Of a stretch of 64,000 nucleotides of DNA, positions 34,278-45,812 are shown in pieces. Within the stretch, counting starts at the first letter, position 1. Each line of letters starts with the position of its first letter. Position numbers and translations under genes: made by a program. Source of the stretch: Antedon mediterranea (taxonomy: Eukaryota > Echinodermata > Crinoidea > Comatulida > Antedonidae); NCBI RefSeq assembly GCF_964355755.1, contig NC_092671.1, forward strand, positions 13,932,501 through 13,996,500, in the 5' to 3' direction. The notes below the pieces were generated by a model, which had not been told where the DNA came from, did not search any database, and saw only the letters and a list, made by a program, of their open reading frames with translations.

Positions 34278-34918
34278 TCAAATTTTATAAGGGGCAGGTT
34301 CGATACCATTTTGGGAAATAACATGTCCCAAGTATGTGACTTTTTCCTGAAAGAATTTGCATTTGTCGGGCCGAAGTTCTAAACCAGCCTGCTTAAGGCG
34401 AGAGAACACTTCATTAATATTTGAAAGTTTCTCCTCAAAGGTTTTACCAAAAATAATTAAATCGTCCAAATATACCATAACTGTTTTCCATAGAAGACCT
34501 TTAAGTACATTTTGCATTAATCTTTGGAATGTAGATGGTGCATTAGTTAAACCCATTGGCATAACATTAAAATGGTATAAGGCATCGCCTGTTGTAAAGG
34601 CAGTTTTGTGTTTGCTAGCTGGGTCCATAGCAACTTGCCAATACCCGGATGATAAATCAAGGGTAGTAAAGTATTTATTTCCAGCTAGGGCATCTAACAT
34701 ATCCTCAATACGAGGTAATGGATGAGAATCACGGACAGTATTTTGTTTCAACTTCCTATAATCAACGCAGAAACGGTATGATTTGTCTTTCTTTTTAACC
34801 ATGACTGAAGGTGAACTCCAAGGACTATTACTGGGTTCAATAACACCTTTATGTAATAATTCTTCAATTTGGTTATTAATTTCATCTCTCATTTTTGGGG
34901 ATGTTCGATATGCCCTTT
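34278..34918 (-). pseudogene. Ty3/gypsy reverse transcriptase
   Basis: Continuous frame with the family motifs in order: SPWSSPSVMVKKKD, RFCVDYRKLKQNTV, FTTLDLSSGYWQVAMD, FNVMPMGLTNAPSTFQRLM, the catalytic VMVYLDDLIIFG (YLDD box), and KCKFFQEKVTYLGHVIS. It stops at GIEPAPYKI, where the sequence jumps to the integrase tail, so the connection domain and RNase H are missing. Its 5' end is out of frame with the protease by an indel near 34918. Nonfunctional as a unit, although the polymerase motifs are well kept, which suggests modest age. Confidence 0.92.
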
Positions 34919-35667
34919 GGGTTAGGATGTTGGGTTTCGATAAAATGCTGAATAACTGTGCGGCCATAATCAGATTTATCTTTACTGAAAATAGAGTCAA
35001 ATTTTTCAATTAAATCATTAACATTGTCAGATTGCTGTTGAGATAAAGCATTAGGCAGGGTGATACTAAATTTCTTATCACTACGAGTGCAGTCATCAGA
35101 TATATTCGTACAAATAGCTGTAAATTCAGAAGCATCTTTAACGTTAACAGAACTATTAACATGTGAATGAATGGCGTCATCTATGAAAGTATTGGGGCAT
35201 ACAAATTCCTGATGAGGGGGCATGACTATACAATTGTGGGTAGGAAATGAAATAGAAAATAATTTGGTACTTAAATCAATATTTGCAGAGTATTTATCCA
35301 AAAAATCAAGTCCTAGTATAACAGACTTAACTACTGCCTTAGTTACTAGAAATGTGTGTAAATAAGGAGAATCATTAATAAAAAATGTGATGTCTAGGGT
35401 GCCTACTATGTTCAATGGTGAGCCGTTGACTGATCGGGCTGTACATAAACCTATCCCTGAATCAGAGTTAAAGGTATGGCTGGATTTAAGATAGTTATCA
35501 TAAAACGTATAATTGATAATAGATATTTGAGCACCTGTGTCGATAAGGGCAATAGTAGAATGTGTATCAATAGATATTGGAATTTCAGATTTGGAATTTA
35601 ATTGAACATGGAGCGTCTGTGAAACATTATGAGGAAGGGACTTTTCATGAGCTGGGAATTGCTCCAT
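34882..35667 (-). pseudogene. Retroviral-type aspartic protease plus start of reverse transcriptase
   Basis: Contains TIALIDTGAQISII, the D-T-G-A active site of retropepsins, about 45 residues from the start, followed by KSVILGLDFLDKYSA, the typical second motif. The frame then carries the linker that leads to reverse transcriptase and is shifted out of it near 34918. It is in a different frame from gag, as is common for gag-pol elements using a frameshift. Confidence 0.85.
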
Positions 35668-35681
35668 CTTCCCAGCTCGGG

Positions 35682-36655
35682 CTAGTTTTCCTTCTGGTCA
35701 GCAAAAGATACATGTCTATCACGGCCTGGACTGAATGGTCGACGATTAGGGTAAGGGCTAGAGGGTCTCCTATTACGATTTTGGTGATAGGGACTAGAAT
35801 TTCGAAAATGCTGATCACGACGATAAGGACTAGGACTGCGCCTATTTCTCTGAAACTGGTCGGAGCGATTATAAGGGCTGGGACTTCTATATCGATTGGG
35901 GCGGTAAGGACTGGAGTTACGATTCTGATGTGGGCTAGGGTGTCGATCATTATAAGGACGGGGTGTTTGGTAATGTCGGTAAGGATGGGGACTATGGTTT
36001 CTGGGACTAAAGGAACGAGCTGAATAATTTGGAGAATGAGAATCTGATTCAAATGAATCCTTACGGCTTTTTGGGTCTGTCAGAAGCTGGGCTACTGTCA
36101 ATTTTAACTCACTAATTTCTTTACGTAATACATCAGTCTCTAAACCTACAGAATTAATGGGGATTGAGGCGGGTGGGTATAATTTACTAGCTTCTTGGGA
36201 ATACTCAATGTTTTGAGCGACCTTTAAAGCTTCAATAATATTGGAAACACCATGCTCATGGCACTTGACTCGCAGTGTTGCATCAAGTCCCGCCAGGAAT
36301 CGCCTAAATATTTCCCCTTCCTGAGCATGTCTACCGTACTCAGGAAAAACTTCTCGGACCAAGCGAGCGGAGTATCTGCTGCATAAACCTGCAGAGTTTC
36401 GCCCACCAGTCGAGGTCTGGCTGTAAGGGACGTTCTAAATGCCACATCATGTTGATACGTGTTATGGTCAAAAGCCTTGGTCATTTGACGTTTGACCTCA
36501 GTAAAGGTGCACTTTGTTGAGACGGGAGATTATCCCAGAAGGTGAAAGCAGCGCCAGCAAGACGGGATGGCAATATCCGCGCTTTTTTCCAATAGGGTAG
36601 CTGGAGGGTTGTGGCGTCTAAAGCAACTTCAAGGCGGCGGCACCAAATAGTGGGG
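35682..36655 (-). pseudogene. Ty3/gypsy gag, two frameshifts, 5' truncated
   Basis: Three successive frames: 36481-36655 (WKKARILPSRLAGAAFTFWD, a gag capsid signature), 36370-36484 (MTKAFDHNTYQHDVAF), and 35682-36362 (VFPEYGRHAQEGEIFRRFLA), which ends at a TAG. The C-terminus is rich in SPSPYRR-type repeats and arginine, with no CCHC zinc knuckle visible; a basic nucleic-acid-binding tail may replace it. The beginning is lost into a dispersed repeat. Two frameshifts make it a pseudogene. Confidence 0.8.
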
Positions 36656-37460
36656 AACCTAATGTAATTCTGTGAGATTTTAATGCTCAAGTTGAGTTCT
36701 TGGCAGTTTTGGAATCCTTGGGACCAGCAGAATTCATTGCAACTGGGGGCCAATTTTTCCCGACCCCATTTTGGCCGCCATCTTGGATTTCAAAATGGCC
36801 CCCATTTTTTACTCAAAACTGATAGTAGCTCCTATTATAAACCACGTACGAACGTAATTTGTGTGATAAATCTTACAATATGATGATAAATCAGTCCAAT
36901 GGTACAATTTATAATAATAGCATATGGCAGCCATATTGAATTCCAAGATGGCCGCCATTAAAAACGTATATAATGTATGCATTTTATAGTCAGGGTCCTC
37001 GTGTATTTCCGTAGGATTTTAATGCCCAAAGTAAGATTTCACTTCTTTAATATGGTGGTAGGATACCAAAAATGCTAGGTAACCAATTTTCACGATCCCG
37101 TAACCATGGTAACAGCCCCAAGATCAAAATGGCTCCCAATTGGCCCTATCTCCGTATCCCTTTGGTCTATCAACAAGATATTGGTATAAAAATACTCGGA
37201 GCGTATATATTTATATTCATTGTAATGGAACATTTTGACGAAATGTAATAGGAAATGCTATTTTTCTGCACTATTGACCTTTGACCTTGACTTTCATTGT
37301 ATCTAAAAAACGGCTGGTCATTGAAATTTAAAAATGGTCTCAAATTGCTGAGACCATACATATTCATATTTATTGTAATGCAACATTTTGTTAGAAAATG
37401 ACCGGAAGTAAAGTTATTGACCTTTGACCTAATAAACATGAACTTGATGTATACAATAAT
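36655..37460. repeat. Dispersed AAGATGGCCGCC-type repeat interrupting gag
   Basis: Contains tandemly related segments: GATTTTAATGC(T/C)CAA at 36677 and 37016, and CCATCTTGGATTTCAAAATGG at 36778 with related copies near 36950 and 37125. No coding capacity. A similar short patch (CAGCCATTTTGG) occurs near 1950. Unclassified family; borders approximate. Confidence 0.5.
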
Positions 37461-37954
37461 CGGCAATTATTTGTGGTAGGTATTAAACAATGGATTTATA
37501 CATATTATTATCATTTGAATAGCTAATTTTTAATTCACATACTTAATAACTGCCGCTAACATTAAGTGATTGACAACATTTTTTGACAATAGGACTACAT
37601 GATAAATAATAATAAAAGTAATAGGCATAATATAATAAGGGTAAAGTTTGATTACATGGAAAAAAAAATGAAGAATGCAAGTAAAAATTTCAATAATGAT
37701 AAAGGATCGATTAGCAATGTTTATAAAGAAAGTTAATAAGGTTCAACAAAGTTTCAAAGTGTCCTGCAAAATAAGAAGTCAACGTTTGAAAGTCAGTATG
37801 GAGTGATAGTTAACTTTGTCCAATAGGCTAGTTAGTGGATATAATAAAGAGTACTTAGCTGTCGGTTCTCAATATTAATAGAGTACTACGTCTAAAGGCG
37901 TCGGATGTCAGATTCAGACCAGATGATCACTTTTTTCTGGTTCTTCTAGAAAAG
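37461..37954. other. Interval without a gene
   Basis: AT-rich DNA between the dispersed repeat and the LTR-like fragment. Nothing recognisable. Confidence 0.4.
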
Positions 37955-38108
37955 TACAGCTTACTTTTTTTTAAAATGTATACACACAGGATGCCCGGCC
38001 TGTAAGAAGCAGACTCCTAATTGAGAACTCTGGCTTACGTGTCACAAAACAATTCACTCAACATGGATTGAACCAATGAACACATATTATACCAGCACTA
38101 ACAGCAGG
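37955..38108 (-). repeat. Partial LTR-like copy
   Basis: Matches the low-coordinate ~150 bp of the LTR at 32091 in direct orientation (GTATACACACAGGATGCCCG and CACAAAACAATTCACTCAAC), with a ~10-bp insertion. It could be the broken 5' LTR of the same element or a separate solo fragment. No primer-binding site is evident next to it. Confidence 0.6.
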
Positions 38109-38359
38109 TTTGTTTGTAAGTCGCTTATGAAAGTGAAAACACAAATCACGACATGGACTGGAAAATTGACCTAATTGCTTTGGTTATAAATGACAAATTT
38201 ATCACAATAAACAACAATTTTTCAAAAACATGAAAAATGAAGATTAATTAAATCAAATTTTGAATAGGTTATTTTGTAGTTTTAATACAGTCAATCACCT
38301 TCGTAGAAAAAAAAACCAAAAAAAATCAAGTTTTCACAAAATAACATAATAAATGGTAA

Positions 38360-38530
38360 ATTCAACCAAAAATCCATTGGCTGGCAGCCAATTTGACCAT
38401 TTTTTGCTTTAAATTCCAGTTTTTCAGGTAAGTAAATTTTTTATCTAATTTTTGATCGAAGTCAATAACTATTATGTGACATTAAAATGGCATATTCAAC
38501 AAAAAAAAATTATTTTCAGGGGGACAACAT
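38360..38530. repeat. Dispersed repeat, copy 2
   Basis: Counterpart of 9441-9596, same orientation, with the same three conserved blocks. No ends or target duplications could be fixed by eye. Confidence 0.5.
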
Positions 38531-38604
38531 CTTTAAGCTTAACCGCCAGTCCGCTAAGAAATATTATAGATTATTATTATAGATTCTATATTTGTGTTAC
38601 CGTA

Positions 38605-38794
38605 AAGCGTGGTTCCCACTAGAACACAACGCAGTGACGTATCGACGCAAAGTGCTGAATTGCGTAATCACAAGTGGGAACCGACGACGCAATAGTGCTG
38701 CAAACATCGCAGGTTTGATTTCACGCAGGCGGGGGCAAACACAATTATTAGAAGGGCATTTGGTTACGTTGCGTAGCTGGTAGGAACCACGCTT
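38605..38794. mobile_element. MITE copy D, intact
   Basis: 190 bp starting AAGCGTGGTTCCCACTAG and ending GGTAGGAACCACGCTT, with TA at both flanks (38603-38604 and 38795-38796). The interior contains CGACGACGCAATAGTGCTG, shared with copy A. It is the cleanest copy in the window and defines the family ends. Confidence 0.8.
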
Positions 38795-39399
38795 TATCGT
38801 GTAAACACGAATTTAACTAAGCTGTTGGTCAAACCATCTAAACCCTAAATAGATACTCCAGGTAATGTTAAACACAGCATTGTTTCCTTCAGAAATTTAC
38901 CTTTGTATTTATAATACATTCATTTATTTTACAATTTTCCCATTAAATTAAAACTTGTTCTTTTGTTGCACAGTACCTCAAACTGGTACAAAATTAGATT
39001 AGGTTCCAGTAAAGATAAATAATATAAAAAAACACAATAGTACAAAATATTCATAGTCATTATTCAGCTTTGATAGCATGTGAAACATATTTATATCAAA
39101 TTATATCATTCATAATCCATAATTAAGAACGTTATCTCAATTCCATATTGATATCAATTTATACTGTAGATATTATTATTGTTCCTTCAATATATAATTA
39201 TGTATTAAATTGAAAACTAAGCTTAGTGTATTTTAAACTCGGTCTACACCATCAAACTTTGTGACAAAAAATGCCTATATAGACACGATGATGCCATATC
39301 ACTACCATATTTGGGCATATCACTACCATATTTAGACACTTTGAATAACCAGAAAAAAATAAAAATCTCTGAAAAGAATAACTGACCTCTCGGTTACTC

Positions 39400-39405
39400 T
39401 TTATT
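39400..39405 (-). promoter_or_regulatory. Polyadenylation signal of UBE2G2
   Basis: AATAAA on the minus strand, 30 nt after the stop codon. Very short 3' UTR if used; other signals may lie further downstream. Confidence 0.5.
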
Positions 39406-39434
39406 AAAAATATATTATTAAATATAATTAATTT

Positions 39435-41115
39435 TCACAATCCTAAAGATTTCCTAACAATTTCTTGCGCTTTTTCTTCAAACCTTTCTCGATCATCACG
39501 CCACATTTTTGATGCATCAACGTTTGCGCCACTTTCATCATTTGGTTCTGAAATGGAAAAGATGGACTATATTTTTACTAACAGTATAATACTGACAAGA
39601 TTCGATCATATTCTTTTTTTTTCCCCAATTGATTTCTTGTCTAATATTATGACAGAGCCCAATATTTATTATTTATATCCTAGTATAGCAAATAATGATT
39701 TATTATAGTTACAGTTTGATTATCAAAGTTCATGAAAAATTATCACTTTCATATCAGAGGTAGCTAAAAATGAAATCAACAAGTCTATACAGTATTTGTT
39801 ACCTGCTAACATGCTTACTACCGACAATAAAATCTTTTCAACACTTTGTACAGGACTCCACCTTTCAGCACTTGTTTCATACCCCATAGGATCATCGCCA
39901 GGTGCGTGAAGTATTGATATACATACACGGCCATCTGAATAAACTATAAAGACAAATTATTCATCAATGTCATTATTTAAACAATAGGACATAATTGTGT
40001 TTTCAGTGATCTGGTTTAGTAGAGTGGACTATAAAAACAGTATTTTTTTTCCACCATTAATCATTTTAAGTTGATTAAGCACGATTTCCACTAAGCGAGT
40101 TTATTTGCACAAATCAGTTTCCCCGAACTAAACTAAAGACATTTGCTGACCGTTCCTTCGCCGTAGCAGGACCCAAAATTTGGAACAGATTACCAAGTCA
40201 CATTAAACACTTAGACGACTATAATCAGTTTAAAAAACATTTAAAAGCACTATATTTCAAACAATGTTACGATACTAATTGATGTGAAGCGCCGCTGATT
40301 ATAATTAAATGTTGTATAAATGTGCGCTATACAAGTAATAATATAATAAATGTGTGCTATACAATAATAATAATAATGGATATAAGCCAGCGTTAAAACA
40401 TTGTTTTCCCCAGTGTAATTCAAGGGAATGTATCCCCTGAAAAGGATAAGTTCTATAATAGTACACCCTAATACAGCAGCAGTACTTACAAACTGACCAA
40501 TAATCATACTTACTATTAGGGTGAAACATTTCACATGTGAACTGCATTTTAGGTGGATTTAAAGGGTAGTCATGTGGAAAATTAATAACTGCTTGAAACA
40601 CACCACCTTCAAAACAAGTGTCTTCTGGGCCACTAATATAAAGTAATACGGTATTAGAAGGAACTATTATTTTTACAAATACAACTTAGCATATATAGCC
40701 TATATAGAGTTAATAAATATACTTTTAAATATCCATGGTTGTTTAATTCAATACTTACGTTATGAGAGCTTCCCATTCAAAAAAATTATCTTCATTTTTT
40801 GGACCAGCTATGATACCTTCAGGCGGATTAACACTAAGTTCTGAAAACAAACATTTGGTTCACTGATATTTAACTGTAACTGTAGTTCCGACTAACCTAG
40901 GGCCGGCTATATTAATCTACTAGGCCAAACAGTTGGGACGAAGCAACCACACTACAGCAATACAAGGGACAAGAACAGTTAAGAGGACTATATTGACGAC
41001 AAGCCAGCCTCTGCCTAGAAAAGTACATTAGTTGCAACTCAGCAATAACTTAAAATAATCATTATAAATTACGTTTATACTCAGCCATAAGTCTTTTTAA
41101 AGCATTGCCAGCCAT
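39435..41115 (-). CDS. UBE2G2: Ubiquitin-conjugating enzyme E2 G2
   Basis: UBE2G2 accepts ubiquitin from E1 as a cysteine thioester and builds K48-linked chains in ER-associated degradation with membrane E3s such as gp78. Five exons: 41073-41115, 40759-40840, 40514-40632, 39803-39943, 39435-39547. All have GT-AG borders and join to 165 codons plus TGA, the same length as the human protein. Diagnostic stretches: [59 protein letters not shown] (the HPN motif of E2s) directly followed across an intron by [18 protein letters not shown] with the catalytic cysteine; the family-specific loop [38 protein letters not shown]-terminus RKSLGL. Nothing is missing. A LINE fragment lies in intron 3 in the opposite orientation. 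Confidence 0.98.
40105..40380 (+). mobile_element. CR1/L2-like LINE 3' terminus in UBE2G2 intron
   Basis: The plus strand encodes [20 protein letters not shown] followed by [10 protein letters not shown], the conserved last residues of CR1/L2 polymerases. A short 3' UTR with GCGCTATACAA and a (TAA)n tail follow. 5' truncated, no intact ORF. Confidence 0.75.
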
Positions 41116-41320
41116 TTTCAGTCGCAATATTCATAAACCTATTACTTAATGGTATTTTTCTAGCACACACGGGGGAAAGCTAAGCCTCTTGTCTTGATCC
41201 ATCGACGATGTCGACGAAAAGCTAGTTAAAGAGAGAGCAGTCGGTCGATCGCCGCGAGAGGGAGCAATTGAGTTCGAGAGTTTTTATAGTCGAGTCTGCT
41301 CATGTTTTAAAAGTATATTA
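41116..41320 (-). promoter_or_regulatory. Probable UBE2G2 promoter and 5' UTR
   Basis: The 200 bp upstream of the ATG are richer in CG dinucleotides (CGACGATGTCGACG, GGTCGATCGCCGCG) than the AT-rich surroundings, as expected of a broadly expressed gene. No TATA box was identified. The transcription start is not defined. Confidence 0.4.
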
Positions 41321-42529
41321 CGTCATAAATGGATTACGTAATCGAAAGATGTATTGAAGATTAATTAATAAATCAGACTTTGAATAGGTTATTTTGTAGT
41401 TTTAATAAAGTTATTAATTTCATGCTACATTTATAATGCAAACAAATTATTTTTTACATGAAAAAGGAGGAAATTATAGGTTTAGTAATTTGGGTTTTAA
41501 TGTACTGAGATTCATCATGGATTCCATGTCGTTTATAACGTAATTATAGACCTATAAATCATGCGGTTATATTGCATTTTTTATAAAAACGTTAAATTGT
41601 AGTAACATTTTAAAATGGCGTAATTAATGGCAGCTAGACGGCATGGACTGGGGCAATTGTGGTATTTTTATGCAATTCCTGGACCCTACTTGCCTCAACC
41701 AATGTATCGTCACCTCGGTCCATGCTGTTTATAATGTAATTATAGCCCTATAAATCATAGCCCTAGTTAGTCCAAGCCGTAAGTATAAAATCATTTAATT
41801 AAATTATTACATATTTTGCGCCCCATACAAATTTGAATATCGAATCAGGAATAAGTAACCAACTTCACGCCGGTAAAGTAAAGATTCAATCAATTGTATT
41901 GTCCCAAGCACTGCTACTACTGTACTATTTACAAACAATTTTGTATATGTTGGTACTGAAATAATAATACAGAATCATTTTTTATAGGCTCTTATAATTA
42001 GGTGGAATACAGTGGAGGAACTGCAGATTAAATAAAGTTTCAGAGACTAGCTGAGCTATGATTTTATTCAGTAATAAACATATAAACATCTATGTGGCTG
42101 CCTGGATGCAAAATTGTAAACGATAAAACAGGACCAAGATCGAGAGCAAAAATAACTGATACACACACACAAATCATAACATTTGAGGCTTTATATTAAT
42201 AAATAACAGAACTGGAACAGTTTGGCTCATCCAAATCACTTAATTATTATTCTAATCCGCAATACAATTCTAATTTTAAAACAATTGCTTAATGTTGTGT
42301 TTACAAAAATGAAAATAAAATTTCACTTTGCGATGCCAGATTTGCTGTCCAGATGCGCAAAGTTCCCTAATTTCTAACTATTTTGTCTACAATTTAGCAG
42401 GTCATAAAAGGCCAAGTTCTGATTGGCTAATCTTAAGACAGTTGAGGCCTGTGTCATCCATCCAGTTTTACTGCTGCTTAGTTTATTATTAGTCTACTGT
42501 AGGCCTACCAAGAAAATTTAAAGAAAATT
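41321..42529. other. Intergenic interval
   Basis: Contains a duplicated phrase TAACGTAATTATAGACCTAT / TAATGTAATTATAGCCCTAT (near 41538 and 41730) and GAATAGGTTATTTTGTAGTT at 41382, shared with 38262. These are repeat-derived. No gene recognised. Confidence 0.4.
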
Positions 42530-42690
42530 AAATTCAAGGGAAGAGGAAGGTGGGAGGACCTATGATGAAAGTAGCTCCAAAAAGACACAGGCTACAACCA
42601 GAGATCTTGAGACCATTATGTAAAACATAAAAAAACCCATGGAGAACCATCATTGGTGTCACAGATGTCGCTTGTAGGCCTACCTGTTGC
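42530..42690 (+). mobile_element. Possible LINE polymerase C-terminal relic
   Basis: The plus strand encodes, with stops, a basic GKRKVGGP-like stretch and then NPWRTIIGVTDVACR. This resembles the R.WR.IVG.TDV.C ending of some LINE polymerases. Heavily degraded; low certainty. Confidence 0.35.
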
Positions 42691-42904
42691 ATTTTAACCT
42701 TTGGTATTTTTATTATGTTTATTATGGGGAAGCCAGAATAGTACTGTCACTGAACCAGGTGCGCCCATTTGAGCTTCTCCTTACTTTTATAGCAGTCAAT
42801 CTGGTCATGAATTATCCTCTTATTCTTAGAATGATTACAGGGTGTGGGACGCGACCAGTGGTCCATAAGCTCCTTGTAAAAATTGATTAATAACAATAGG
42901 CTGG

Positions 42905-45735
42905 GCTCTAATTCTGTAAATTAAAAAAAAATACTCGCAATATACTTTCCTAAATAATACAATGAATGTCAGCAGAAATGTTATGCAACCATGAAGGAAC
43001 AAGATGTATTGTTATCAATACATCAAATCACAAAAATAGATAACATTTATAAAAAAATAAAATATCAAAATAATATATTGTTAAAAATAGAACATTTATA
43101 TAATTTAAGAATCTGTAATGGTAATGCTAGTACAAAAAAATACATAAAACAGTAATCCATTATAAAGAATTGCATAGTAAACATTAATTATTAAGATATT
43201 TATAAAACATATGTACATACAGATTAATATAGGAAAACAAATCGTAATTAAAAAATCATAAAAATAATTATACATAAAATACCACTGATTGATATATAAA
43301 AAACATAACGCTGTGGGTATCAGTGGCTGGATCTCAATGGAGATACTAAAAAAAAAGCGAAAAGCTAAATCATCATCAGTGCAATAAATATATATATATA
43401 TTTATTTAAAAATACCTAGGAAAAAATATGTATTAGTATTTAAAAAACAAAAATATTAAGATATTATAAACATAGAAAAATATACACACACAAGTTAAGA
43501 TACATATAATACTGCCCCCGTATGGCAAGCCTCAGCTGTCTGAAGTATTCAAAATATTATATTATTATATCATTTTGCCATACCCCCGTATCTATTTAAG
43601 GACAATTACTTTCTTATACACTTTCCTTTTGTCCTGAACCTAACATTTTGTCTTTGATTATGGAGAACATGGGTAAAAATATCATTAAAGGTGATCAAAC
43701 AATACATAAAATTAATATATCTATTTAAAAAAAACTTCAATAAACATATTTAATATTAAAGAATATAGCATAGATAAATACAGTTATAGTAAAAATACGT
43801 AAATTTATATAGATTAATATAAAAATTACAAAACACTTAAAAATGCATAATGGTAGACAAACAGTAAATAATGCTGGAGAAAAAAAAGGTTACTTTACTC
43901 ATTTAATACATTTTAAAAACAATACATTCCTTTAAAAAAATACCTGCAATATATTTAACATATTAACAAATATAAATAAACATATATAATATTAATAATA
44001 ATACTAATAGTTTAACAATACAAACTATTTAAAATTCATAATACCTCAATAAAATTACCAGAAAGAAAAGGTTACTATACCCATTTAATACATCTTAAAA
44101 ACCACCATAACATAAACATAAGCAATATATTTACTGTATTAAAACATACATAGAAAACAAGTGATTAATATGAATCAAACAATAGAAAAATGCATAATAA
44201 TGAAAAAATAAATAAATCTGAAAAACAATGGCACTGGAAAAACAAGTTACTATATCCATTTATAAAACACTCATTCATACAAATACATAAACACAAGCAA
44301 TGTTAGAAATAAAAGTATCTGAAAAAAAAAGTACTATACCAATGTTACGCATTAAAAAACATCCATAACAATACATAAACACAAGCAATATTTTTACTGT
44401 AAATACATAGAAATCTATGAATCAATATGAATCATTACAAAAAATACATGCAATATATATAAATAATAAACAATACCAAATATTAAACTGCATAATAGTA
44501 GCATATACAAACCTAAAAAAATTACCTGAAAAACTGTGCTGGAAAAAGGGTTACTATAATACCCATTTTATGCAATTTAAAAAACATCCATAAGCAATTA
44601 TTATTTACATACATAGAAAACAACTGATTAATATGAATCAAACAATACAAAAAATGCATAATAAAAAAATAAGTAAATGTATTTGAAAAATAATGGCACT
44701 GGAAAAAAAGTTACTATACCCATTTAATGCATTTTATAAAACAATCATTCATAAAAGTACATTAACACAAGTAATATATTTACTGTATAAAATACAATAC
44801 ATAAAAAATAAAGGTTTCTGAAAAAAAGTGGCACTGGAAAAAAGGTACTACAGTATACCCATTTTATGAATTAAACATATTAACAAATATAAAGAAAATA
44901 TATAGAAGTAATACAAACCTCAACAAAAAAAAGATTACAACATCCATTTTATGCATTTTACAAAAACACACATACACATATCAAATACATAAACACATGC
45001 AATATATTTACTGTAGTTAAAAATACATAGAAAACAACTGATTAATATGAATTAAAGAATACAGAAAATAATTTTTTTTTAAATAAAGCAATCTGAAAAA
45101 TAATGACACTGGAAAAAAGGGTTACTCATTTAATGCATTTTAAAAACTATTCATAACAAAATACATAATATATTAGCTGTATAAAAATACAAATTGCATA
45201 AACAATAAAGATATCTAAAAAAAGGTACTATACAGATTGAATGCATTTAAAAAACATTCATAAAAATACATAAACACAAGCATATCTACTGTATTAACAT
45301 GTAATTTATTAAATAAATAGATGCAATATATTAAACGTATTAACAAATATAAAGAAATATATTAAATTTAAATTCAAAACAGTACAAAATATTTAAAATG
45401 CATGATAGTAGTGTATACAAATCTAACAAAATTACTAGAAAAAATGCGCAGGATAAAAGGTTAATATACACATTTTATGCATTTAATAGACATTTATAAA
45501 AATACATCAACACAATCAAAATATACCCATTTAATGCACCTTAAAAACAATTCATACAAAAAAAACATAAACACATGAAATTTATTTACTGTATAAAACA
45601 CAATACATAGAAAAGGTATCTCAAAAAATTGGCACTGAAAAAAAAGCTACACATGTAGTAAAAAAAACATTCATAAACAAATACATAAACACAAATAGAT
45701 TTTAAAAATATAGACATATTCATTAACAAAATATA
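42905..45735. repeat. AT-rich degenerate tandem repeat
   Basis: Loose recurrence of a block with ACTGGAAAAAAGGTTACTAT, ACCCATTTAATGCATTTT, AATACATAAACACAAGCAAT and AACTGATTAATATGAATCAA. The GGTTACTATACCCATTTA core appears near 43888, 44070, 44244, 44549, 44708, 44845, 45119 and 45459. Unit length varies (~90-230 bp). No coding capacity. Confidence 0.7.
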
Positions 45736-45736
45736 A

Positions 45737-45812
45737 CTATATTACAGACATATCTACAGGATTTCTGTAAAATTCCTTTGCTTCCAGTAACTTGTCGAAA
45801 GTTTGGTCCACA
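45737..45812 (-). CDS. Possible terminal coding exon, unidentified protein
   Basis: The minus strand has a good acceptor (CTATCTTTTCAG) followed by an open frame VDQTFDKLLEAKEFYRNP, then VDMSVI and a TAG stop at 45737-45739. Residue composition looks protein-like, but I do not recognise it. The other open frame over this stretch (to 45936) contains KQAKQDQLILCAVLNK and VWTKLSTSYW, which loosely resembles a Ty1/copia gag segment. Either reading could be chance. If it is an exon, its upstream exons lie beyond the satellite, possibly near 58.8-62.3 kb. Confidence 0.3.

Larger units (their letters stand above)
32091..36655 (-). mobile_element. Decayed Ty3/gypsy LTR retrotransposon
   Basis: Minus-strand order: gag, protease, reverse transcriptase, integrase C-terminal fragment, noncoding stretch, polypurine tract, 3' LTR. 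RNase H and most of integrase are missing, gag and pol carry frameshifts, and the 5' end is broken by another repeat at about 36655. A partial LTR-like copy lies at 37955-38108. The element cannot be autonomous. Confidence 0.85.

Noticed and set aside
35577-36023. 148-codon plus-strand ORF
   Set aside because: It lies antisense to the gag tail, whose biased codons keep the opposite strand open. No independent support.
40250-40601. Two ~95-codon minus-strand ORFs overlapping UBE2G2
   Set aside because: They read through exon 3 of UBE2G2 into intron sequence and the LINE fragment. Only the exon 40514-40632 is real.
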